Positions 14,846 through 22,048 of a stretch of 22,048 bases of DNA are shown piece after piece (position 1 is the first letter of the stretch; each line of letters opens with the position of its first letter). The translations under genes and the position numbers were made by a program. Source of the DNA: DATLFA01 sp039934635 (lineage in GTDB: Bacteria > Actinomycetota > Acidimicrobiia > Acidimicrobiales > WLNW01); contig JBDTLT010000078.1 of the NCBI GenBank assembly GCA_039934635.1, forward strand, positions 1 through 22,048, in the 5' to 3' direction. Below the pieces are notes generated by a model, which did no database searches, was not told the origin of the DNA, and was given only the letters and a program-made list of their open reading frames with translations.

Positions 14846-15213
14846 GACAGCTGACGCCCGCCGAGCTCGACGCCTACGACGTGTTGCCGCGTGCGCTGGC
14901 ATCGCGCGTGCGCGTCCAGCGAGTGCCGTTCCTCGCGCCCGGCTCGAGCGGCATGACCGTCGGGCGGTTCGTATTCGTGCGCAACGACGGTTTGCTCGAC
15001 GGCAGCCGCAAGATCATCGCCCATGAGCTCGTCCATGTACGCCAGTACTACGAACTCGGCCTGTTGCGATTCCTGGCCCGCTACCTGAAGGGCTACGTGC
15101 GCGCACTAGCGAAGCTGCGCCGTCACCGCGCCGCGTACTTGGCCATCCCGTTCGAGGAACAGGCCTACGCCGAAGCCGACGCGTGGTTGGTGCGCCGGCA
15201 GGCGATTGACTAG
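14842..15213 (+). CDS. Small metallopeptidase-like protein with HExxH motif (DUF4157-like)
   Basis: 123 residues from GTG 14842, which overlaps the HAD stop by 4 nt (GTGA). HELVH (61-65) in KIIAHELVHVRQYYELGL is the zinc-binding HExxH motif, and Glu105/Glu106 in IPFEEQAYAEADAW could supply the third ligand. The H-E-x-x-H-x-x-Q pattern followed by E-x-x-A-Y-x-E-A resembles DUF4157/eCIS-core-type gluzincin domains, here reduced to a minimal stand-alone domain with no signal peptide or membrane helix. Peptidase activity is a prediction only. The tight coupling to the HAD gene suggests joint expression. It converges on the amidohydrolase gene with 9 bp between stop codons. Confidence 0.75.
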   Translation: MRQLTPAELDAYDVLPRALASRVRVQRVPFLAPGSSGMTVGRFVFVRNDGLLDGSRKIIAHELVHVRQYYELGLLRFLARYLKGYVRALAKLRRHRAAYLAIPFEEQAYAEADAWLVRRQAID

Positions 15214-15222
15214 GCGCCGGAG

Positions 15223-16896
15223 CTAGGAGCGGGGCGAGGGCTTGGCGAGACGACCCGGACGAGGGTCGCTCGTCGCCGACTTGGACACGCCGTCGCTACG
15301 GATCGCAGTGCCGTTGACGAATACAGAATGAACGCCGGTCGGCGCGTCTGCGGTCAAGCGCTCTGAATTGGCGGGGAAGTCGCGCACACGGCGAACCGGG
15401 CCGGGCCCGACGGTGTCGAGATCGAACACGAACACGTCGGCAAATGCGCCCTCGCGCAGGTACCCGCGGTCTTTGAAGCCGAAGAGGTCGGCTTGCACGC
15501 CGCTGAGCTTGCGAATGGCCTTTTCTACCGACAGCGCTTGGCGTTCGCGCACCCAATTGCCGAGGAGATCGGTGGCCATCGGGGCATCGCACAGTTGGCC
15601 TACGTGCGCACCGGCATCGCTGAGCCCGAGCGTGCAGTTGTCTTCGCCCAACAGCATGCGAATGCCGTCGACATCGTCGTTGGCGACGACACAGCGCACG
15701 CGCAACCCGAGCTCGGGCTCATCGAGCGCGAGGTCGAGTACGACGTCGAAAGGAGAGGTGTGCCGTTGTTCGGCGACCTCGTTGAGACGCTTGCCGATCA
15801 ACTCGGGGTGCGCCGTCGTCTCCATGATCTCGTAGGTGTCCCAACGCGGCAACATGCCGGTCATGTTGGCCCAGGCATCGCTGGCCTTGTCGCGCCACGC
15901 AGGGTCGGCATAGGCCTCACGGCGCTCTTGCAATGACGTGCCCATGATCGCCGCGAACTCGGGGTTGGGGTTGAGCGTGAACGGCTCGGCCAACGTCATC
16001 GAGAAGCTGAGCGGCCGACAGGTCACCTGCGGCCACACCTGGGCGCCGTCGGCCCACCCGGCGCGGTTGACATCGACAAGGCGGTTGTGACTACCCGTCG
16101 GCTGCGTCAACAAGGCGGTGTAAGTGAGGGGCACACCGACACGCTTTTGCACGTCGTACATGTTGTCGATCGAGAGATTCGAACCAGGGGTCACCTCGAC
16201 GACACCGCGGCCCGATTGTGCGACCGCCCGCATCAACGCTTCGTATTCGTTGGGATCCGCGAGCCGGCTCGGCACCGGCTTGCCGTCGGCACCGCGATGC
16301 GTCATGGCAAAGCTCGTGGCAAAGCCAGCGGCACCCGCTTGCATCGCTTCGCTCACCATGCGCGACATGACGTTGATCTCTGCGTCGGTCGCGATGCGGT
16401 CGGCCGCCTCGTCGCCGAGCACGTAGAGGCGCAACGCTGTGTGCCCGATGTAGGCCGCGTAGTTGAGGACGGTGCCGCGCTTTTCGACCGACGCGAGATA
16501 CTGCGGGAAGGTCTCGAACTCCCAAGGGATACCGGCAGCCAGCGCGGCGACGTCCATGTCCTCGACCTTTTGCAAGGTCTGCGCGATCAACTCGCGGTGC
16601 TCGGGCCTCGTCGGCGCGATCGAGAAGCCGCAGTTGCCCGCCACGACAGTGGTGACGCCGTGGAAACACGACGGCGTGAGCGCGGGATCCCAGAAGACCT
16701 GCGCGTCGTAGTGCGTATGGATATCGATGAAGCCGGGTGCGACGTGACAGCCACTGGCATCGACCTCGGTGCGGCCGTCGAGCTTGTCGCCGATCGCGCT
16801 GATGCGATCGCCGGTGATGGCCACATCGGCGCGGCGTGGCGGTGCGCCCGTGCCGTCGACGACCAATCCGCCCCGAATCACGATGTCTGCGCTCAC
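15223..16896 (-). CDS. N-acyl-D-amino-acid deacylase family amidohydrolase
   Basis: 557 residues from GTG 16896, behind AAAAAGGGGGA; the frame is open to 16953 but lacks family sequence there. Amidohydrolase superfamily (amidohydrolase 3). ADIVIRGGLVVDGTGAPPRR at the start and GFIDIHTHYDAQ (55-66) carry the metal-binding His60/His62. GNCGFSIAP (87-95) holds the Cys typical of D-aminoacylases, and LSDAGAHVGQLCDAP contains the catalytic Asp (427). Probably cleaves an N-acyl or related amide bond; the exact substrate is open, as this family is often over-annotated. It is the last gene of a probable minus-strand operon, 91 bp after the AcoX-like gene. TTGTGG-17-AACAAT (16953-16925) could be its own weak promoter. 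Confidence 0.9.
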   Translation of the reverse strand: MSADIVIRGGLVVDGTGAPPRRADVAITGDRISAIGDKLDGRTEVDASGCHVAPGFIDIHTHYDAQVFWDPALTPSCFHGVTTVVAGNCGFSIAPTRPEHRELIAQTLQKVEDMDVAALAAGIPWEFETFPQYLASVEKRGTVLNYAAYIGHTALRLYVLGDEAADRIATDAEINVMSRMVSEAMQAGAAGFATSFAMTHRGADGKPVPSRLADPNEYEALMRAVAQSGRGVVEVTPGSNLSIDNMYDVQKRVGVPLTYTALLTQPTGSHNRLVDVNRAGWADGAQVWPQVTCRPLSFSMTLAEPFTLNPNPEFAAIMGTSLQERREAYADPAWRDKASDAWANMTGMLPRWDTYEIMETTAHPELIGKRLNEVAEQRHTSPFDVVLDLALDEPELGLRVRCVVANDDVDGIRMLLGEDNCTLGLSDAGAHVGQLCDAPMATDLLGNWVRERQALSVEKAIRKLSGVQADLFGFKDRGYLREGAFADVFVFDLDTVGPGPVRRVRDFPANSERLTADAPTGVHSVFVNGTAIRSDGVSKSATSDPRPGRLAKPSPRS

Positions 16897-16987
16897 GAGC
16901 GTCCCCCTTTTTCCCGTCGGCGCCATTGTTCCGCGAACTGGGGCAACCCACAACCACTCGGCCGCCGTGCTTGCCGATTCGCTGCGC

Positions 16988-18043
16988 TCAGCGCGTGAAA
17001 AAGCCCGTTCGAGCGGCGAATCGCATGACTTTGCCCACGTCGATGACCCTTGGCCCGTCCCGACGGATGGTCAGCGTCGCCCTATCACCCTCGAGCAGAC
17101 GACGTTTGCGCTCGCCATCGAAGGCCAGAATCGCCGGCCCGTCGATCGTCACGCGTTCGCCCAACCCGACGAGGCGATGGTGCTCGATGCCGACCATCGC
17201 GAGGTGACCAGGTGCCGTTGCCACCATCAGTCGCTTGGCCGCGACACCGGGGTCGCACAGCGTCACGCACAGGCCGTGGTCGTCGGCGTCGGATACCGGA
17301 TGCAACAGACCACCGACGGCCGAGAAGCCGATCGCCGACGGATCGGCGCGCGTGAGCATCAGCAGTCGCATCGTCGCCGGCTCGAACAGCTCCAGCGAAC
17401 CTACGAACGGATCTACAACCGCGGCCGCGTCGATCAACGCGATGTCGGGCTCTTCGGAGACCCCGCTACGGCGATCCCAACGATTGCTGCCGCGATTTTC
17501 GGGAGCGAGCACGACGTCGACGTGCACCAACTTTGCGGGCGCGCTCACGTCGTCGATCGCGACGACACCGCGCGCGACGAGAGCGGCCGCCAGGCCGGCG
17601 ACCGTCGGCTCGCACCACACCGGAAACGCATTGTTGGTACCCGTCGATAGCGGGATCAGTGGAACATCGAACCATCCCTTGCAGACCGCGCGGTTCGTAC
17701 CATCACCGCCGAGCACCACGACCACTGCGCAGCCGATGTCGCGCATCGCGCGCGCCGCCTCGGTGCTGTCACCTTCGCTGTTGTCGATTGCCGCGACCGC
17801 GTAGTCGACGTGCACTCCGGTCATCGTCTCGGTGGCACGACGCACGATGTGGTGGGGCTCACGATTGGTGACAAAGCGCGTCACCCCGCTCGCTACCGCG
17901 CCGCGCACGATGCGGCGCACGATCGACGTCTTGTCGTCGAGTGTCGATGAGCCGGCGCTGGCGACGACCCGACGAACGTCGTTGCCCGAGCGCGGGTTGA
18001 CGATGAGCCCGATCGGGGCCGTTTCGGCTGCGCTATTCGACAA
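16988..18043 (-). CDS. ATP-NAD kinase / AcoX-like protein
   Basis: 351 residues if read from TTG 18043, which overlaps the upstream gene's stop by 11 nt. IGLIVNPRSGND (11-22) is the usual first strand of the NAD-kinase/diacylglycerol-kinase fold. VVVVLGGDGTNRAV (107-120) is the GGDG nucleotide-binding motif, and IPLSTGTNNAFP (130-141) is the second motif; the combination with STGTNN is seen in the AcoX-like branch found in acetoin and other catabolic loci. It is longer than a standard NAD kinase. The TTG start and lack of a Shine-Dalgarno suggest coupling to the upstream gene. The role is unknown: phosphorylation of a nucleotide-like or small metabolite is inferred from the fold only. Confidence 0.78.
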   Translation of the reverse strand: MSNSAAETAPIGLIVNPRSGNDVRRVVASAGSSTLDDKTSIVRRIVRGAVASGVTRFVTNREPHHIVRRATETMTGVHVDYAVAAIDNSEGDSTEAARAMRDIGCAVVVVLGGDGTNRAVCKGWFDVPLIPLSTGTNNAFPVWCEPTVAGLAAALVARGVVAIDDVSAPAKLVHVDVVLAPENRGSNRWDRRSGVSEEPDIALIDAAAVVDPFVGSLELFEPATMRLLMLTRADPSAIGFSAVGGLLHPVSDADDHGLCVTLCDPGVAAKRLMVATAPGHLAMVGIEHHRLVGLGERVTIDGPAILAFDGERKRRLLEGDRATLTIRRDGPRVIDVGKVMRFAARTGFFTR

Positions 18044-18722
18044 GATCGGCGAAGGGGTAAGGAAAGTGGGCGAGCAGCGCCAGCCAGGGACCGACCTCGG
18101 CCGGCGACCCGTCCGCGTTCTGCCAGGGCAGTGCGCGCATCTGGTGCTCGCTGCGCCGGCTGCCGAAGATGCGAAGGAGCTCGAACGGCTCGGCTTCGAG
18201 CATCAGGCCGACCGGGCCTTCGCCGACTGTCCACGATCGCCCACGACTGTGCAACGCCACCGCCGCCGGTGCCCCCTTCGCAAGGAGGTCCTTGCGCAAG
18301 AGCTCGGCCATCGCGGACACGCTGGTGTGTACGGCGTCGGACTCTCGATCACCCGACTCGCCGAGGGCGTGGAAGATGTCGTGCTCGTGCGCGCAAACGT
18401 CGAGCAGCAGTTGACCACTGCCCGACTTTTCGATGAAGCCTTCGACCCCCGAGTTCAGCCACTCGTCGGCAACGCGATCGACCGGCTGGTCTCTGCGTTG
18501 CGCCACGTGGCCGTCGATCCACGCCTGCGTATTGCCGCCGGGCATACGGCCGGCGCCGAGATCGGCGGCGATGCCGGTCACATGGGCGAGCGCGTCGCGG
18601 ATCGTCCACGCGGGACATGCGGGCACCCGGCGCGCGGTGTCGGCATCGTCGAGCGCCGTCACACGCTCGATGATGCGAGCACGGGTCGCCCGGTACTGCG
18701 GAACAAAATCCCCCTGTGGCAT
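18033..18722 (-). CDS. Mycothiol-dependent maleylpyruvate isomerase / mycothiol transferase family protein (DinB-like)
   Basis: 229 residues from ATG 18722. RRVPACPAWTIRDALAHVTG (31-50) is the MDMPI N-terminal signature, with His47 as first metal ligand. LLLDVCAHEHDIFHAL (105-120) has Asp108-x3-His112-x2-Asp115, corresponding to the E-x3-H-x2-D motif that completes the metal site in mycothiol-dependent enzymes of the DinB-like four-helix fold, with Asp replacing Glu. The family includes maleylpyruvate isomerase and mycothiol S-transferases; the substrate cannot be told. A C-terminal domain (about 150-229) is present. The frame is open far upstream but is antisense to ppx there; ATG 18722 follows TAGTGT and 8 nt. 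First gene of the minus-strand run with the AcoX-like and amidohydrolase genes. Confidence 0.85.
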   Translation of the reverse strand: MPQGDFVPQYRATRARIIERVTALDDADTARRVPACPAWTIRDALAHVTGIAADLGAGRMPGGNTQAWIDGHVAQRRDQPVDRVADEWLNSGVEGFIEKSGSGQLLLDVCAHEHDIFHALGESGDRESDAVHTSVSAMAELLRKDLLAKGAPAAVALHSRGRSWTVGEGPVGLMLEAEPFELLRIFGSRRSEHQMRALPWQNADGSPAEVGPWLALLAHFPYPFADLVE

Positions 18723-18730
18723 GGCAGGTG

Positions 18731-18736
18731 ACACTA
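18731..18736 (-). promoter_or_regulatory. -10 box (TAGTGT) for the mycothiol-transferase-family gene and downstream run
   Basis: TAGTGT on the minus strand ends 8 nt before ATG 18722, in the 49-bp gap to the divergent ppx start. No Shine-Dalgarno. Confidence 0.45.
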
Positions 18737-18759
18737 GCTGGATGATGCGAGCCGTCTGA

Positions 18760-18765
18760 CATGAT
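18760..18765 (+). promoter_or_regulatory. Possible -10 box (CATGAT) for leaderless ppx
   Basis: CATGAT followed by 6 nt and GTG 18772. Differs from TAnnnT at the first base, but the spacing and lack of a usable Shine-Dalgarno fit the leaderless pattern of neighbouring genes. Confidence 0.3.
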
Positions 18766-18771
18766 GGAACG

Positions 18772-20361
18772 GTGAACGCGGCGAGACTCGATCGAGCGAC
18801 CAGCACGGTTCGTGCCGCCATCGACATCGGGACCAACTCGATCCACCTCGTCGTCGCCCGCATCGACGACAGCGGCCGCTTCGACATCATCACCCGTGAG
18901 AAGGAAACCGTGCGCCTCGGCCATGGATCGGGCGAGATGTCCGAGCTCGCGCCCGACGCCATCGATCGTGGCATCGCCACGCTGCGTCGCTTTCGCCAGG
19001 TCGCCGCGGGCGAGAACGCTCGCATCACTGCGGTGGCGACGAGCGCCGTGCGCGAGGCGACGAACAAAGACGAATTCATCCGGCGGGCGCGTGACGAGGC
19101 CGGCATCGACGTGCAGGTGATCAGCGGCGCCGAGGAGGCGCGGCTGATCCATCTCGGTGTGCTACAAGCGGTGCCCATCTACGAACGCCAACACCTCGTG
19201 GTCGACATCGGCGGGGGCAGCACCGAGTTCATCTTGGCCAAGAGCGGTGATACCAAGGTCGGCCGCAGCCTCAAGCTCGGAGCCATACGCCTCACCGATC
19301 GCTTCTTCAGCGACGGCACCGTTCGGGGCAGCCAGGTGAACGAGTGTCGCGATTACGTGCGCGCGTATCTCGCACCGATCGCGCGCGAGATCAACGAGCT
19401 CGGCTTCGAGGTGGCGGTGGGCAGCTCGGGCACCATCAACGCGATAGCGGCCATGGCCAACGCACGCCGCGGGAGAGAGGCGAGCCGGTCGGTCAACAAC
19501 GTCGCGTTCACGCGCGACGAGCTCGACGCCATTGTCGGCTCACTCGTCGCGGCACGCTCCGCCGAACTCGATCGTGTCCCCGGTCTCGACCCTCGTCGTA
19601 GCGACATCATCGTCGCCGGCGCGTTGTTGCTCGAGCAGATCTTCGAACAGCTCGGCATCGAAGAGATGGTGGCATCCGAGTACGCGCTGCGAGAAGGGGT
19701 ACTGCTCGATCTCGCCCACGGTGACGACCCTCGCGCATTCCATCACCTCTCCGATATACGCAGAGAAGGGGTGCAGCGCGTCGTCGACCTGTTCGAACGC
19801 GACCGCGCACACGTCGAACACTCGACCGACCTTGCCCTTCGGCTGTTCGACGAGACGCATCTGGTCCACGGGCTCGATACCGAAGATCGCGATCACCTCG
19901 AAGCCGCCGGCTTGATGCACAACGTCGGCTTGTTCATCTCGCACTCGGCTCACCACAAGCACTCGTATTACGTCATCCGCAACAACGATCATCTCGTCGG
20001 TTTCACCGACCACGAAGTCGAACTCATGGCGTTGGTCGCGCGCTACCACCGCAAAGGTGCGCCGAGCACCAAGCATTCCGAGTTCGGTGCCCTCGACGCG
20101 ACCGACCAATACTGCGTTCGCGTGCTCGCCGGTCTCTTGCGAGTCGGTATCGCGCTCGATCGGACGCACGCGCGCCACGTCCACGATCTGCGCTGTGTGA
20201 TCACTCGCAGCGAGATCACCGTGCAGCCGATGATCCGCGACGAAATCGACGCTTCACTCGAGGTCTACACCGCGAACCAACGGGTCGATCTGCTGGCCGA
20301 TGCGCTCGCCCGCACGATCACCATCGCCAACCCCACCGTCATCGCCACAGGGCTTTTGTGA
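18772..20361 (+). CDS. ppx: Exopolyphosphatase / Ppx-GppA family phosphatase
   Basis: 529 residues from GTG 18772. Actin/hsp70-like fold; releases phosphate from polyphosphate or from pppGpp, linking phosphate storage and stringent response. RAAIDIGTNSIHLVVARI (14-31) is the phosphate-1 motif, VATSAVREATN (88-98) and ISGAEEARLIHLG (117-129) are the next conserved blocks, and VVDIGGGSTEFIL (143-155) is phosphate-2; VAVGSSGTINAIAAM follows. The C-terminal half is an HD-type helical domain (HSTDLALRLFDETH, GLMHNVGLFISHSAHHKHS, ARYHRKGAPS), making this the long, two-domain type. Which substrate dominates cannot be told from sequence. The stop overlaps the start of the MFS gene (GTGA). It is divergent from the mycothiol-transferase-family gene. 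Confidence 0.93.
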   Translation: MNAARLDRATSTVRAAIDIGTNSIHLVVARIDDSGRFDIITREKETVRLGHGSGEMSELAPDAIDRGIATLRRFRQVAAGENARITAVATSAVREATNKDEFIRRARDEAGIDVQVISGAEEARLIHLGVLQAVPIYERQHLVVDIGGGSTEFILAKSGDTKVGRSLKLGAIRLTDRFFSDGTVRGSQVNECRDYVRAYLAPIAREINELGFEVAVGSSGTINAIAAMANARRGREASRSVNNVAFTRDELDAIVGSLVAARSAELDRVPGLDPRRSDIIVAGALLLEQIFEQLGIEEMVASEYALREGVLLDLAHGDDPRAFHHLSDIRREGVQRVVDLFERDRAHVEHSTDLALRLFDETHLVHGLDTEDRDHLEAAGLMHNVGLFISHSAHHKHSYYVIRNNDHLVGFTDHEVELMALVARYHRKGAPSTKHSEFGALDATDQYCVRVLAGLLRVGIALDRTHARHVHDLRCVITRSEITVQPMIRDEIDASLEVYTANQRVDLLADALARTITIANPTVIATGLL

Positions 20362-21752
20362 CCACCAGCGACACCGCACACAGCCTGCGGCGTTCGGATC
20401 TCGGCACTGGCGCACGCTCGCAGCGTTGGGTGCTCTTCGTGACGATGGTGGGTGTTGCCGCCAGCGCGTTCCCGACGACGCTGCTGTCCGCGTCGCTGCC
20501 CGACATCGCAAAGGACCTGCACACCTCCACCAGTGTCATTTCGTGGGTGCAAGCGGCACCCGCGATCGCGTTCGCCGTCGGTATGCCGTTCTTCGGAAAG
20601 CTGGGCGACCTCTACGGTCACCGCCGCACATTCGTGTTCGGCTTCACGGCGATGACCATCGGCGCGTTGGCAACTGCCTTCGCGTGGAATGCCGGGGCGT
20701 TGATCGGCATCCGCACCGCGGCACAACTTGCCGGCGCCGCCACGAGCACTGCCGCATTCGGCTTGATCGCGTCGGTATTCGAGCGAGACGAGCGCGCTCG
20801 GGCGATCGGCCTCTATACGGCGGTGCTGGCCATGTCGCCGGTGATCGCGGTGGTGGCCGGCGGGCCGATCATCGAAAAGCTCGGTTGGCGCTGGCTGTTC
20901 ATCTTCCAAGCCGTGCCTGCCGCGGTCGCGATTTTCGTGGGCTACGTCATCTTGCCCGACACGCCGCGCAAACTCGGCACTCGTTTCGACGCGCTTGGCG
21001 CGCTCACTCTCACCGGCGGCATCACCGCCACATTGCTCGCGGTGAACCGCGGCAATCCTTGGGGGTGGACGCATCCCGTCGTCGTCAGTGGGTTCATCCT
21101 CGGCCCGTTGTTGCTGGCGTTGTTCGTACGCATCGAGAACCACACCGAGTCGCCGCTGTTGCCCATGGCCATGTTGCGCCGCCGCGAGTTCAGCCTGCCG
21201 GTCGTCACCAATGGGTTGGTACAACTCAGCTACATCGGCGGCTTCACGATCGCTCCGTTCATGGTGTCGCGACTGTTCGGCTACAAGACGTACCCGACGG
21301 CACTCATCATTGCGATCCGACCGGTCGCCTTCTCGATCGCGGCGTGGATCGCCGGTCGCCAGGCACAGCGATTCGACGTGCGGCTGTTCCAGATCAGTGG
21401 CAATGCCGTCGTGGCGGTGTCCGCAGTGATCACCGCGTTCGGCGCGTGGAACCGATCGCTACCGCTCTTGATCGTGGGTCTGGTACTCACGGGGGCCGGC
21501 GTGGGTTACGGGCGCCCGTCCAACGCCGTATCGGTCACGAACTCCGTGCACGAGTCCGACGTGGGTGTCGCCACCGGAGTGCTCAACATGGTGTCCACCA
21601 TCGGCTCCGCGGTCGGCACCACGGTGATGCTCGCCATCGTCGGCGATCACCGCAACGGCGCACCGTTCGCCCACGCGTCGCTCGTCGCCGCCGTCGTGGC
21701 GGTGCTGTCCGTCTTCACCGGGGCGATCGTGTCGTCACGGCCGGCTCGCTGA
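20358..21752 (+). CDS. MFS drug-efflux-type transporter (DHA2/EmrB-QacA-like, 14 helices)
   Basis: 464 residues from GTG 20358, overlapping the ppx stop by 4 nt. The hydropathy fits about 14 membrane segments. Loop 2-3 carries motif A as GKLGDLYGHRRTF (80-92), and helix 5 has the antiporter-like stretch AVLAMSPVIAVVAGGPIIEK followed by LGWRWLFIFQAVPA, typical of proton-driven DHA2 exporters. The predicted role is proton-coupled export of a drug-like or metabolic compound; substrate unknown. There is no regulator next to it, and the coupling to ppx suggests constitutive or stress-linked co-expression. Its last 18 nt overlap the end of the convergent alpha/beta hydrolase gene. Confidence 0.92.
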   Translation: MTTSDTAHSLRRSDLGTGARSQRWVLFVTMVGVAASAFPTTLLSASLPDIAKDLHTSTSVISWVQAAPAIAFAVGMPFFGKLGDLYGHRRTFVFGFTAMTIGALATAFAWNAGALIGIRTAAQLAGAATSTAAFGLIASVFERDERARAIGLYTAVLAMSPVIAVVAGGPIIEKLGWRWLFIFQAVPAAVAIFVGYVILPDTPRKLGTRFDALGALTLTGGITATLLAVNRGNPWGWTHPVVVSGFILGPLLLALFVRIENHTESPLLPMAMLRRREFSLPVVTNGLVQLSYIGGFTIAPFMVSRLFGYKTYPTALIIAIRPVAFSIAAWIAGRQAQRFDVRLFQISGNAVVAVSAVITAFGAWNRSLPLLIVGLVLTGAGVGYGRPSNAVSVTNSVHESDVGVATGVLNMVSTIGSAVGTTVMLAIVGDHRNGAPFAHASLVAAVVAVLSVFTGAIVSSRPAR

Positions 21753-22048
21753 CGCCCGCACCATCGCGGCAGCGATCGCCGCGGCACCACGGGGATCGAA
21801 CATCACCGTGTAGTGATTGAGTTCGGCGACGGTGGTCACCGTGTGGGGTCCATGGACCAGATCGTCGATGATCGCCAGCGGCACCAACGGGCTCGGCTCG
21901 TCGAGTAGTCCGCGCTCGACGCGCACGATCTCGATCGGACAGCGCACGCGCTCGACGGCCCGGCCCGCAAGGGCGTCGACGATCAACTCCAAGCCGTCGG
22001 CTTGCACCGCCGCGGCCGACACGCGCGACCGCAAGGCGCCGGGCGTGC
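21735..22048 (-). CDS. Alpha/beta hydrolase, C-terminal part (5' end beyond window)
   Basis: The minus-strand frame is open from the right window edge to TGA at 21737-21735, leaving 103 complete codons. The visible part contains RCPIEIVRVERGLLDEPSP, the strand before the acid-bearing loop in alpha/beta hydrolases, and VAELNHYTVMFDPRG, whose His in the NHYT motif fits the catalytic histidine, followed by a last helix AAAIAAAMVRAS. The nucleophile elbow lies outside the window. Probable esterase, lipase or epoxide-hydrolase-like enzyme; substrate unknown. An in-frame TTG at 22034 is not the start, because the frame and family sequence continue upstream. Confidence 0.8.
   Translation of the reverse strand, partial: TPGALRSRVSAAAVQADGLELIVDALAGRAVERVRCPIEIVRVERGLLDEPSPLVPLAIIDDLVHGPHTVTTVAELNHYTVMFDPRGAAAIAAAMVRASASRP

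Noticed and set aside
18723..19178. Upstream extension of the mycothiol-transferase-family frame (total about 381 codons)
   Set aside because: Antisense to ppx. The family N-terminus begins after ATG 18722, and a -10 box lies just upstream.
20265..21224. Minus-strand open frame (about 319 codons) opposite ppx and MFS
   Set aside because: Arg/Glu/His-rich antisense shadow of a membrane transporter, with no recognisable domain.
20300..21820. Plus-strand open frame (about 506 codons) in another frame over MFS
   Set aside because: Shadow frame dominated by Arg, His and Gly. The MFS frame has clear membrane segments and motif A.
1..22048. CRISPR arrays, insertion sequences, tRNA/rRNA genes, phage or defence modules
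   Set aside because: No direct-repeat/spacer pattern, transposase, terminal inverted repeats, tRNA cloverleaf or recognised defence domains were seen. Codon style is uniform across the window, giving no sign of a recent island.

Overview
The window is G+C-rich, densely coded chromosomal DNA from an actinobacterium. The strongest indicator is mshC, the cysteine ligase of mycothiol synthesis, a pathway essentially confined to Actinobacteria. Supporting signs are a DUF3499-like protein, two FadE-type acyl-CoA dehydrogenases, a mycothiol-transferase-family protein, and many genes that start directly downstream of a TAnnnT -10 box (leaderless style). The overall gene style resembles Acidimicrobiia (Ilumatobacter-like), but that placement is an inference and was not tested.

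Left part (1-5473): the C-terminal end of a hemolysin III family membrane protein, a convergent DUF2071 protein, a DUF1214 protein, a small secreted protein of unknown function closed by a strong hairpin terminator, an acyl-CoA dehydrogenase (minus) and an aldo/keto reductase (plus).

Middle part (5480-13250): the membrane protease FtsH with a DUF4230 membrane protein upstream of it (both minus). Divergent from these are mshC followed 26 bp later by its paralogue cysS (both plus). Then come a flippase-like (YbhN/LPG-synthase TM) membrane protein and a second acyl-CoA dehydrogenase (both minus).

Right part (13343-22048): a DUF983 zinc-ribbon membrane protein facing a DUF3499-like gene whose reading frame has no stop before it runs antisense through all of DUF983. 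A HAD hydrolase is coupled to a small HELVH metallopeptidase-like gene. A minus-strand run holds a mycothiol-transferase-family (MDMPI/DinB) protein, an AcoX/NAD-kinase-like protein and an N-acyl-D-amino-acid deacylase-type amidohydrolase. Divergent from this run are ppx (exopolyphosphatase) and a coupled 14-helix MFS exporter. The window ends in the C-terminus of an alpha/beta hydrolase.

Most genes are housekeeping or catabolic. I saw no mobile elements, CRISPR array, tRNA, rRNA or defence island. The most interesting points are the stop-less DUF3499-like frame antisense to DUF983, the mshC-cysS tandem with a palindrome in its divergent control region, the near-universal leaderless promoter pattern, and the unusual three-gene minus-strand cluster.
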